A stretch of 27,230 nt of DNA, taken from Phoronis australis. Lineage: Eukaryota > Phoronida > Phoronidae. Below are positions 9,901 to 17,652 of this stretch, piece after piece (position 1 is the first letter of the stretch; every line of letters starts with the position of its first letter). The notes under the pieces are model-generated. The model ran no database searches. It had not been told where the DNA came from and saw only the letters and a list, made by a program, of their open reading frames with translations. The DNA lies in contig NMRA01000152.1 of assembly GCA_002633005.1 (NCBI GenBank), forward strand, positions 674,342 through 701,571. The letters run 5' to 3'. Made by a program: the position numbers and the translations under genes.

Positions 9901-12900
9901 CCTTTTTAAATGCATTGCGGGACGAATTTCAGCTCATAACTATCCACTGACATCACTGAACCTTTAGAGTCCAGTGTAAAGTTTGGCTGCATTCTGTAGT
10001 CACAAGACTTTAGTAAGTGAAGCCAATGTGATCACATACTTCGCTTGCAATACATGGTGATATCTTGAGATGTTGTGAAGTCATGAGTATTCCTGAGTTT
10101 TTACGAGTTTCTCGGAACTACAAACTGCACGCCAGGCACTTCTGGTAGTGAGATGTAAGATCAGTGTCATCAGGTGGCACGTGCCTTGAGAATTTTTATG
10201 GCAAAAAATTTGCATTCATTCAAAGCATTTGTAGCTCTATATTGCTTAACTTTATATCATTGCTGTACAATCATCCTGACACCAAAACGCATGTTAATCA
10301 AATCCTTGTTTGTCTTTTATTCTTCTCAAAACAAGCCATTTAAGTATCTAAACATGTGTGGTGGGAGACAACCTGTGAATATCTGTGAACTGTTTTTATA
10401 AAAGAATCACCCCGAAATGTTTTAGAAAATTAAAACGAATATTTTCCAAAAAGGGCGCAGAAATGAGGATTTAAATCAATCTTGTAAAATTTACCATAGT
10501 TACGTAATTGTGGATGAAAATTACATCGAGTGTGATCAAGTATTTTGAATTCATCCAGGATAAATAAATTAATTACAACTGCTGAAACAGCAAGAACCAT
10601 CATCTATTTCAAAATATAATGATCAACAAACTTATTTTGAAATAACAAACAAAATATTCTTAACAAGTATAAACTACTTCTAAAAAATGCATTTTCTAAG
10701 AAGGCACAGGGAAAAGAAGACAAACTCACTTGTTGGCCCTTGCACCCATTACAAAAATTGTCTCTGGAGTTAATCTGTCTGGATTCCACTGAAAACAAAG
10801 ACACAAGACATCAAGATCCAGTGTCGTTCGTTTTACTTAAGATGATAAATACCACTAAAATCTAAATTTTTCAGGTGAACATAATACAGCGTTTGTACAG
10901 AATTCTGGTCACAACATTCAAGAACTTTTCAAGACCTTCCTAGACAAGTATGTTAACCCTGAGGGTTGTGACATATGGTACGGTGAGGGACTGCTTGTTC
11001 ATGACAATTAATGCTATTTTATCAGTTGTGCAGTACAGCACAAACCATGCTGAGAACAATGTCTTCCTGTCTATTTTAGCCAGAAATCCAACTGTATTTT
11101 TTAGGTGAATTACTGGTTCTAAATAAAACAATTAAAATTTTGATACAATTTATGCTAATCGTAGGAAACTAGTGCTGCAATGTATTAACGTCACCAAAAA
11201 CCTTTTACCTTAGGCCCCTCTTTTCTGATTGGTTCAGCCATCTTGCTAGGTTTTGAAGGTNTCTATTCGTCTCACCTTTGGTATTCTGGTTCGGTGGCCC
11301 TCATGGGTACTCCCAGCATCAGATGTGTTGTCAGGTATCTCCCTTAGTGGGGTTATGCTTCTTGCCCTTGTCTCTGATATGTACATCTTTTTGGCCTGAA
11401 ATAGTCGTTAGCCGGCTTCATCTGATAGGGTGAAGCTTAAAACTTTGAATTACAGTACTTGTAGCAATCTGATAATTATGACCAACACAATTAATAAGGA
11501 GTAAATTTTCCGTTTTAAATTACAGTATGTCCTGCCGAAAATGCCAGTTTGTGATCACAGTGGTAGGCAGTGGCAGAAATCTTCAACAGGTAAATGCGAA
11601 ATTCTTTATGAATATGGAACAAATTAAGATCAGTTTAATGCAGGCAAGGGGTCTAAATGAAATATTAACTTTTATGCAAAAGGTAAGTTTATAGCACTTT
11701 TAAAGCAATTTTTAAGTTGAAGGAAGCTCCTATTGAAAGATATTCACACGTCTGGATGAGTTGAGAAGGGTGGATAGAGTGTGAACAGATTGAAAGCGAA
11801 TGTAATGATTTGATTTTGTGATTAAGCGGTTTTGTCATCATGTTTAAAACAGCTATAAACTTACGTTCTTATAGGAAGAGAATTTTTGATGTACACCACT
11901 CGGTGCCATAAAATTGGGTCGTCTAATCTTGTTCCTTATTCAGACGAGAAGTGATTACTGTGTTCATAAAGATCGTCAGTACATTACTCATAACACCATG
12001 CTGAGAGTATAAAATGACACGTGATGACAAGCCGACTTGTAAAGCCTGGTCTTGACCAAAACAACACAACCAGTTCTTTCAAAGCCAAAATCCCGAAATC
12101 ACCTCAAATTTTGAAAAAAGGAACAATTTCAGAATTTCAGACCAATTTCATTACAGCAAATGATATAAATCAAAATTCATTTTTATGATGGCAGTGTCTA
12201 TATAATATTACTGCATAAGACATATGCACAATAGCACCATAAGACAAAGGACACAATTATATCTCATAAGACAGAGCCAGACAGTGGCATCATTAGATCA
12301 TTAGGTAAAGACTCACCTCCTCAAGGACCTGTCTACACACAGCATAGGCAAAGACTCACCTCCTCAAGGACCTGTCTACACACAGCATAGGTAAAGACTC
12401 ACCTCCTCAAGGACCTGTCTACACACAGCGTTGACATGTTCCTCACACACAGCATTCTCTCCATTGTTTAACTTGATGTTCTGAATGCCAACTTTAAAGA
12501 AACGCTACAATAATCAACAATCAAGAGGAGTATTAAAAAACAAGTGTTTGAAAAGAAATTATTCAAGGCGCATGTACTAAAAACAAGTGTTTGAAAAGAA
12601 ATTATTCAAGACACGTTCCATGCAGAAATATAATGTACACATTTTGCATTCAGTACTCACTGCCTGAATTAGGCACTGCTAGGTTGGTAAGGAAATTTAC
12701 GATAACAAATTAACAATACTTGGAGGAAGATCAAAGCATGCATATAGCTTCGATAAAAAGTGTGTACCAGTGCTTGGATTATCCCATACGGTAATTACAA
12801 TTTCAGAGCTTTGTAAAAGTCTCAAAATGAAACTTGCAAAACCACATACACATGTGCGGGCGAGTCTACTGAGCAGTTTCGAGATTAAAATGATACAAAT

Positions 12901-15900
12901 ACAAAACACAAACAAAACTATCAGCTCGGATTACTGTCAGTGGCCTCTTGACGAGACCAAACACGCATCCTTACGTCTAAGTATTTCTGAATGATTGTGT
13001 GTATTTCTTTGTTGATGACTTTCTGAATATTCTGTCTCAACAGATCCAATGACTTGGCAGCGCTTGTAATGGTACCAGACCTGAAACAACGTGGACATTT
13101 TTCAAATGTTACATTCAAGTAAACAAGAACCTAACCCTGAAAATGGCAGCTTGTGATCCTTCAGATGCAGCCTTCCTAAGCTAAGGCAATTAACAATGAT
13201 AATTAAGAAAATGTTCCTAAAAATGTATGTTATCCTTAGTCTCATGACTAACAACTCGAACTCATTCAGTCCCCTTATATTTACAAGTAATCACTTATTG
13301 AAGTACATTTGAAGTAACCCAGAAGACAACTCATTACATATGAGTTGATATTAAATATCAAGAAACACACCAACACTCCATCTAGCAAACGGACACAGAA
13401 TCAGACTATTGACTATATTGATTTTCAATAAAATGAGTACTGTCTTCAATAACTTCACAGTTATAGAGACAAAACAAAACTCACTTAGCCCTCTGGATGG
13501 CGACTGCCTGGGACCGATAACTTGACCTGTAGCTTGTATTGGTGGGGAAGTTAGACAAGTTTACCACTCTCATGTTAAATGGGTTGGGCTGAAAGATCAA
13601 CGGTGAAGGTGTGAGCGGATATACGCAATGAAGCTTTTGATAAACCAGTGGCACAACATGACAATTTGACTTATCCCCATTTTAAGATCTGTGATTTTGG
13701 CTTGACCTAATTTGTGCTGTGTGAGAGTCGAAGTACAAAGACGTGTCATTGAAACAAAGCTGAAAAGGGAACGAAATTAATTTGAACCCACTGATATTTC
13801 CCACTTTGAATTCATGATAACTTATCTGATTTTATTACAAATACTTATATGTCGGCACGATAACACATAAGTCATGCTTTACTCTATCAGCGTTCACAAA
13901 ATTACGGAGAACGACGACTCCTACCGCAACCTGACAGACACGGAAGGAACTTCTTCGCAATGAGTGACACAGCAAAACAACATTGAAAAGTGTCACTGGC
14001 TTAAAGAGATACTTTACAGGCATTTTGCAGAGACCTGAAGTTGCTGCTTGTCAACCAGATTGACATTGGAGCTGCTAATCCCTGTTCTCCCAGTGGTGAC
14101 GTGAAACTGCACGTCATTTACCTTGGGAAACTTGCATGTACAATTACTGTAAAATTTGGTTGTCTCCATGAAGCCAGCGGAATGACATCCGTTTGAGAAA
14201 AGAAACAAAAATGAATGTAAACTAATTACCATGGGCACTTTTTCCTCAACTGGTTCCTTTTTGGTCACCTCCTCAGCGTCAGACGTGTGGGGGGACAGCT
14301 TGGGCGGCTCTTGATTAGATGATGAATCCCTGTGATCTGGGTCATGGCTTTTCGGGGGTGTCTGATACAGGGGCTGGGCACTGCGCGTGAACTGCTCTTG
14401 CATCACCACTAGTGAAAAAAGAGGAAAAATGAGTCTTAGTGCGCTGCGTTAAGACTAAGGAAGCAATGATGAACATTAACCACACCATGCCGCACATATT
14501 CATCACATATAAATGAACAGAGGCACAGGCAGTCAGGTGCATCATGCAAATTGTGCACAATATATTAGCATTTACAACGCAGCAGGAACAGTAAATCTTG
14601 ACAGAATTCCGCAATACAAAGATGTGAGTGATGACAAATTATAAACTGAGATTTCATGGAGAGAGAGGAGGGAGGGAGAGAGAGAGAGAGACAGTGTGCA
14701 GCTATGATGTAAAGCCTGAACATAAAACAAAAACTTTTTTCAGCGTTGCAGCTCTGAGGTTCATTTAAAAAGAACCATCAAATGATGTTGAAGCCTCCAT
14801 AAAGAGATAGTCGCCTTGAGTCTAATTTCAAACAATGGGCCTTGATCTGATGACCACGTTCAATACAAAAATATATCGCAGCAACGCAAAAAAATTAATT
14901 CATTATCAATCAACTACTAGGGAATAAAAGTATTGTAGTTGCGAGTGTCTATATATAAATATGTATAACTACCTTGTGGAGCAATTGGTAAGCCAAGAGT
15001 TCCTCCACTACCACTGCTTGGTTGCCCAGGATACGTGTGAGTGAGCAGTCTCATTAGTCCAGGTGAGCTAGCAGCTCCAGTCAAACCCATGAAGGACGCA
15101 GGTGAGTTTTGTTTTTGAGGATAGAACGCAGGTCCCGGAGAATTACGGTGGGCAGGTGATGCCCTGTGCATAGAGGGTGGAGTCTGTCCCCGGCGGAAGG
15201 GAGTCAGGTGTATTGATGGAGGGGTCTGACCCCGCCCCGATTGAAGTTCTCGGCTCAGTGGCATTAATGGTGACATACTTGGCCCAGGAGGCATAGCCAT
15301 TGGGTGGCCATGGGGTAGGGATGACGACAAAGAAATAATACTTGAGGCTGTGGTCGGGGGATGGACGTGGGCAGGTGGTGGCTGCTGACCATAATACTGG
15401 GCCATGCTAGATGGGGGCGGGGTCATCGTCCCCATGGCATTCCTGGCTGTATGTTGTATGACCATTCTGAAACAAATAGATCAAAAATTACTGTACAAAC
15501 TCAGTAGCCAAATAACAGTACAGTACTAATTCTTCACACAATATGTACGACATTAATTGAAATCCTGCTTTCTTTATTAAATTTCTCCACAAAAGTAAAG
15601 AATTTAGAACAAATAACAAGCTCGGTTACATTGTAGCTGTCATAAGCAATATTCCCATAAGTTCCCATCATTTGCCCAAAACAGAAATCAGCTTCTCAGA
15701 AAAATGAGAGAATTACAGTAGAATGACAATTTTAAAAGCACTGGTAACTAATTTAGTTTACTTAAGGAAGACTGTAATTTTGTGTACAATTTTATTATTT
15801 AGCCATTTTTACCTACTTCAGAGCATTTAGCTCGATCTATAGTTTTGCACCAAGGCGAGCTAGAGGGTAAAGTTGGTAGATCAACTATGACTTTGCATGC

Positions 15901-17449
15901 ACCTCCCACGGTTGTGAACAAGTTTCATAAGTGTTCAAAGTCATTATATAAATTCTACATGCATTATTTCCTAGCTGGAAGATGGGTGACCTCCCTGTAA
16001 GCCTGTAACCCTCTGTATGTTAAAATTTGACCTCGCACACATTGAGTGTAATGGAGTTGCGTCCTCAATTTCGTTGACATAATGAACGGTTATTTAGAAA
16101 AAAATGTTGATTGCGATTTTATAATATGTTCAAGCATTTCAAGCTGGAAGGATTAAATAAAGATTTCAACTGGAAGATATTTTTGGATCTATAAACAGTC
16201 GTATTCGGTTATATTATGCTTCTCTTTACCTTTCCATAGCAATGATAAATGAAATTGTTGGCTATTTTGTGCTCCCAGATTTTGGCCTAATGATATCATG
16301 CACTGGTATAAGTCATCCTGAATGGCCACCAATGAGCAATGTGAATGTTTATATGGGGTAATAGCTGGATAGGTTGGTCCCGCATTTAAAAGTGATTTGA
16401 GACCTAGTTACTTCCACTGGACATGACCACATATCCCCTCGCACGAGCAATGTAAAAATGGCCAGTTACCCATTTGGGCAACGGAAGGAAAGACTGTCTG
16501 AAAAAAGTTAGATTACATGAGTATTTGTTTGAGCTGGAAGGAATTAAAGACATCAATGACATCCTTAGGTTCCTCTATGCACAAAAGATACCTATAGCAA
16601 AGTGACTTTTATGGTTTAATCAGTGTGAGGCATGATTTGCCAAAAAGTTTCCGGCGTACGGAGGGCCTCTGGGATAGCCGACTCTACTGCCAGTTGAGAA
16701 AGTGGTACTGTCTAGGACTGGTGCCAGTCGGATATAATGAACCCTGATTTAGAGAACCAGTTTCATCCACTAAATAACAGGGCCATTATTCAGTGATTTC
16801 CTGGTTCTCGAAATCAGGTTCAATTATATCCAACTGTAGCCATATAGGACTATAGGAGTTGGGAGTAGGACCCATCTACCTGACTATTACAAGTATATGG
16901 TTTAAATGCTCACCACTAAATGAAAAATACAAATGACAGAGCAAAAAGCGAACAGTAAAATGTTGAATCATCAAGTGCATAAGTGCTTTTGAAGGATTTG
17001 ACTTCCGTACAGCTTGAGTTATGGACTTATGAGACTTTAATATTCGCAGCATCATTTCTGCAGAAAAAAAATATTCATGTGATTGTGCATTTGATGTACA
17101 ATGCGGATGTGATATGCATGACACTAAATCCTACACTCTCTACGTACAGTCTTCCAACCCTGTTTGAATTCAGGTTGGTATACACTCACTACTCATATCT
17201 ACGTGAAGCTAGCTGGTTGGCGGTGTCTGATCTCTGTATCAGTGATAGTAGATCAAAATCGTCACCATTTCAACAGAACGTTTTCTAAATCCTTCAAGCA
17301 AGTAACAAAAAATACACGCCAAACGAAAAAATTGAGTCTATTGAACACCGTGCATTTACGCATCGACTAGAAAAATTCATAAATATGTACAAAACTTACG
17401 GTCTCTTGTGGTCGCCTGTATACAAATGATCGCTTCGACCTTCTGCCAT
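6807..17449 (-). CDS. DNTTIP1: DNTTIP1 homologue (MiDAC histone deacetylase complex scaffold), 13 coding exons
   Basis: The 13 exons, in gene order, are 17449-17400, 15466-14973, 14408-14230, 13588-13485, 13080-12975, 12480-12403, 11395-11209, 10788-10730, 9772-9712, 9252-9128, 8179-8011, 7414-7319 and 6986-6807. Phases agree at every junction if the n at 11261 is skipped, giving 628 residues. Vertebrate DNTTIP1 is about 330 residues. Conserved blocks in order: NPFN (about 243-246), the helical dimerisation/HDAC-binding segment with LDLLRQNIQ (287-295) and IQKYLD, KMAEPIRKEGPKW (to 400), ARANKALGLGATRGRLYIKH (415-434), then MPATGGKAYMLIVEDIREL (in 440-481) and PEWMLKKM (498-505). The family forms dimers that bind HDAC1/2 and MIDEAS-type ELM2-SANT proteins, and its C-terminal domain binds DNA. 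The protein is expected to be nuclear. Residues 1-240 are proline/serine-rich and the last 90 are acidic; the human protein has neither extension. Homology is very secure; the exact N-terminus is inferred from splice phase and the promoter position. Confidence 0.95.
7319..7414 (-). CDS. DNTTIP1: DNTTIP1 exon 12: acidic C-terminal extension
   Basis: The acceptor is TTTTTGAAG and the donor CAG|GTATGT. The 96-nt exon is 32 codons in phase 0 at both ends. It reads ENENLTDMEDKEETVPFA then HQKKATTGDEAQ. It lies past the point where vertebrate DNTTIP1 ends. Clean phase and both splice sites support it, but there is no homology I can name. Confidence 0.75.
7569..7587 (+). repeat. Homopolymer pair C(10)A(9) in DNTTIP1 intron 11
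   Basis: Ten C followed by nine A between exons 11 and 12. Its length is likely to vary between reads. Confidence 0.9.
8011..8179 (-). CDS. DNTTIP1: DNTTIP1 exon 11: end of the conserved domain
   Basis: The acceptor is CTATTCAG and the donor AGG|GTTAGT. The 169-nt exon reads NNPGLVMDQLDTGFTVPEWM, then a lysine-rich helix (LKKMKEQMAAMRTN) matching LPSWMVEKMRKYMETLRTE near the human C-terminus, and then an acidic tail. The acceptor side sits in a 92-bp tandem repeat array that extends upstream. Confidence 0.94.
8143..8980. repeat. 92-bp tandem repeat (4 copies) overlapping the exon 11 acceptor
   Basis: Copies begin at 8143, 8235, 8327 and about 8924. Each contains GTGTCTAGTTGGT and GTTATTC(C/A)TGAATGGG-like blocks. 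The first includes 37 nt of DNTTIP1 exon 11 and its splice acceptor. The third is split at about 8351 by a transposon. The acceptor AG is lost in copies 2 and 4 (CAT) and kept in copy 3. Confidence 0.88.
8351..8846. mobile_element. Non-autonomous hAT-like DNA transposon, about 496 bp
   Basis: The ends are CAAGGGTTGGA and, inverted, CAAGGCTTGGA. The element is flanked by ATTAAA (8345-8350 and 8847-8852, extending to ATTAAAC if the terminal C is shared). Its insertion splits a copy of the 92-bp repeat, which shows it arrived later. A short ORF inside has no recognisable domain. Near the right end is a hairpin-like GCGGAAATCCGCATTTCCGC. The hAT assignment is from end sequence style only; hAT elements usually make 8-bp duplications. 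Confidence 0.75.
9128..9252 (-). CDS. DNTTIP1: DNTTIP1 exon 10: SKI/SNO/DAC-like domain core
   Basis: The acceptor is TTATTGCAG and the donor CAG|GTAAGA. The exon includes DQDDKQWLYENHRMPATGGK and LIVEDIRELADTPEYR, corresponding to PQDKHWL...MRATGGKMAYLLIEEDIRDLA of vertebrates, the C-terminal nucleic-acid-binding fold. It ends in phase 2. Confidence 0.97.
9712..9772 (-). CDS. DNTTIP1: DNTTIP1 exon 9
   Basis: The acceptor is TGTTCCAG and the donor AAG|GTAGGA. The 61-nt exon reads ALGLGATRGRLYIKHPELFK after completing the split lysine. This is near-identical to the vertebrate segment and is among the most conserved blocks of the family. Confidence 0.96.
9773..10729. other. DNTTIP1 intron 8, no feature seen
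   Basis: Stops in all frames and no clear repeat. Small plus-strand ORFs lack coding character. Confidence 0.4.
10730..10788 (-). CDS. DNTTIP1: DNTTIP1 exon 8
   Basis: The acceptor is TGTTTTCAG and the donor GTGAGT. The 59-nt exon reads WNPDRLTPETIFVMGARAN plus two bases of a lysine codon. It matches WDPARL...TFVLGSRANK of the family, where the C-terminal DNA-binding domain begins. Confidence 0.95.
11209..11395 (-). CDS. DNTTIP1: DNTTIP1 exon 7, interrupted by one ambiguous base
   Basis: The acceptor is CTATTTCAG and the donor AAG|GTAAAA. The exon starts AKKMYISETRARS and ends SKMAEPIRKEGPK, which aligns with vertebrate KPKSCEPIRREGPK. The exon is 187 nt including the n at 11261. With the n, the frame hits a stop five codons later. 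Without it the exon is 186 nt, exactly 62 codons, and both halves are in frame. The n is therefore almost certainly an extra base call, not a biological frameshift. Confidence 0.92.
11396..12302. other. DNTTIP1 intron 6, no feature seen outside the repeat at its upstream end
   Basis: AT-rich intronic DNA. The only structured part is the 43-bp repeat beginning at 12305. Confidence 0.4.
12305..12429. repeat. 43-bp tandem repeat, about 2.9 copies, containing the exon 6 splice donor
   Basis: Units start at 12305, 12348 and 12391 and read GTAAAGACTCACCTCCTCAA then GGACCTGTCTACACACAGCA. Copies are almost identical, indicating recent origin. In gene orientation each copy holds the last 40 or so bases of exon 6 and a GAGGAG|GTGAGT donor. 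Confidence 0.95.
12403..12480 (-). CDS. DNTTIP1: DNTTIP1 exon 6: last dimerisation helix
   Basis: This 78-nt exon reads NIKLNNGENAVCEEHVNAVC then RQVLEE. The acceptor is GGCATTCAG and the donor GAG|GTGAGT. It matches the NVRDN...EQLIQEACRSCLEQ stretch of the family. An alternative acceptor a few bases upstream (TTTAAAG) would lead to a stop. The last 42 bases plus the donor lie in a 43-bp tandem repeat (see findings). Confidence 0.92.
12541..12610. repeat. 43-bp direct duplication in DNTTIP1 intron 5
   Basis: CAAGTGTTTGAAAAGAAATT and following bases at 12541 recur at 12584, followed by ATTCAAG in both. The period equals that of the unrelated repeat 110 bp away. Confidence 0.9.
12975..13080 (-). 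CDS. DNTTIP1: DNTTIP1 exon 5: dimerisation helices
   Basis: The acceptor is TGTTTCAG and the donor GTAAGG. Residues 276-311 include KSLDLLRQNIQKVINKEIH and IIQKYLD, matching the family's DLLRxxLQxxINEEIQ helix and NKYM region. In human DNTTIP1 this is the N-terminal dimerisation and HDAC1-binding segment. Confidence 0.95.
13485..13588 (-). CDS. DNTTIP1: DNTTIP1 exon 4: start of the conserved region
   Basis: The acceptor is GATCTTTCAG and the donor GTGAGT. The exon reads PNPFNMRVVN then SYRSSYRSQAVAIQRA, which aligns with the NPWN and basic RRGRRSQ region just before the dimerisation helices of vertebrate DNTTIP1. It ends in phase 2 (AA|G). Confidence 0.93.
14230..14408 (-). CDS. DNTTIP1: DNTTIP1 exon 3: acidic/proline linker
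   Basis: The acceptor is TTTTCACTAG and the donor ATG|GTAATT. The exon opens with GTG GTG ATG CAA (VVMQ) once the G from exon 2 is added. The content is hydrophilic, with DPDHRDSSSNQEPPK and a charged stretch TKKEPVEEK. It ends in phase 0. It is part of the long N-terminal extension and matches nothing I recognise in vertebrate DNTTIP1. Confidence 0.85.
14658..14691 (+). repeat. (GA)n microsatellite in DNTTIP1 intron 2
   Basis: GAGAGAGAGGAGGGAGGGAG followed by pure AG dinucleotides. Pyrimidine-rich on the transcribed-sense minus strand. Confidence 0.92.
14973..15466 (-). CDS. DNTTIP1: DNTTIP1 exon 2: proline-rich N-terminal region
   Basis: This 494-nt exon covers residues 17-181. The acceptor is TTTCAG and the donor GTAGTT. 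The sequence is low-complexity and rich in Pro, Ser, Met and His, with a duplicated RGQTPPS(I/M)H motif and many S/T-P sites (TPPPSS, LTPF, NSPGP, NSPAS). Such sites suit proline-directed kinases and WW or Pin1-type binders. No folded domain is visible. The exon ends in phase 1 (G|TG). Confidence 0.85.
15467..17399. other. DNTTIP1 intron 1, largest intron
   Basis: About 1.9 kb with no exon that fits the splice phase. It contains one palindromic element (16710-16850). Several AGCTGGAAG words occur (near 15974, 16142 and 16532) without a regular period. Confidence 0.5.
16710..16850. mobile_element. Palindromic MITE-like element, copy A
   Basis: 16730-16760 (starts GGATATAATGAACCCTGATT) is inverted at 16801-16831 with few mismatches, and the similarity extends outward to a TAGGAC-like end at each side. 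An inner stem pairs CACTAAATAA with ATTATTCAGTG. No coding capacity. A related copy lies at 18070-18149. Confidence 0.72.
17400..17449 (-). CDS. DNTTIP1: DNTTIP1 exon 1 (coding part)
   Basis: The ATG at 17449 reads MAEGRSDHLYTGDHKR and leaves two bases (CC). They join the A at the start of exon 2 to make a proline codon. The donor is GTAAGT. The start is chosen because it is the only ATG directly upstream of a good donor in matching phase, 165 bp from the RNF25 start. The next in-frame ATG, at the start of exon 2 (15465), is an alternative. Confidence 0.8.
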
Positions 17450-17452
17450 TTT
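17445..17452 (-). promoter_or_regulatory. YY1-like motif over the DNTTIP1 start codon
   Basis: Minus-strand AAAATGGC contains the start ATG. YY1 sites of the form AAnATGGC often overlap the first codons of housekeeping genes. Confidence 0.4.
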
Positions 17453-17460
17453 TGCGTATA

Positions 17461-17471
17461 ACGCATGCGCA
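17461..17471. promoter_or_regulatory. NRF1-like site
   Basis: ACGCATGCGCA closely matches the NRF1 consensus (Y)GCGCAYGCGC(R), with a perfect 8-bp GCATGCGC core. It is the only CpG-rich motif in an otherwise AT-rich interval and is centred between the genes. Confidence 0.55.
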
Positions 17472-17477
17472 ATGTTT

Positions 17478-17484
17478 ACTTCCG
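17478..17484 (-). promoter_or_regulatory. ETS/GABP-like core
   Basis: ACTTCCG on plus is CGGAAGT on minus, the ETS core. It lies 7 bp from the NRF1-like site. Such short motifs occur by chance, so the support comes from position. Confidence 0.45.
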
Positions 17485-17614
17485 TCCTAAAGTTACCTTC
17501 TTTATTGAAGAAACCTCGCTGGGACAATGGTCACTGCTGAAAAGTCTCCTGTGAAAACCGAATTATGCACTAACAAATACCGTGTGCTATGCAGTTTGTG
17601 AGATAAAACTGGCA

Positions 17615-17652
17615 ATGGCATCTGTTGGAGATGATGAAGATTCACATTTGAG
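17615..17652 (+). CDS. RNF25: RNF25 exon 1
   Basis: The exon reads MASVGDDEDSHL plus AG, with donor GTTAAT, which is weaker than consensus. The ATG context is GGCAATGG, with G at -3 and +4. The acidic start followed by exon 2 mirrors the human N-terminus before EVEVLESIYLDEL. Confidence 0.88.

Larger units (their letters stand above)
17450..17614. promoter_or_regulatory. Shared bidirectional promoter between DNTTIP1 and RNF25
   Basis: Only 165 bp separate the two divergent start codons. No TATA box is seen. The interval carries an NRF1-like palindrome (GCATGCGC, 17463-17470) and an ETS/GABP core (ACTTCCG, 17478-17484). A YY1-type motif overlaps the DNTTIP1 start. This combination is known from vertebrate housekeeping bidirectional promoters. 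Transcription start sites are not visible, and both 5' UTRs must lie here or be partly spliced. Confidence 0.75.

Noticed and set aside
11225-11290. A genuine intron or pseudogene break in DNTTIP1 around the n
   Set aside because: A GTGAGAC donor exists at 11275, but no acceptor fits. The intron would be under 60 bp, and a single-base correction restores a fully conserved frame.
14917-14972. Continuation of DNTTIP1 exon 2 to a stop (TYLYIDTRNYNTFIP)
   Set aside because: This is read-through past the donor at 14972. The phase match of the donor to exon 3 and conserved exons downstream favour splicing.
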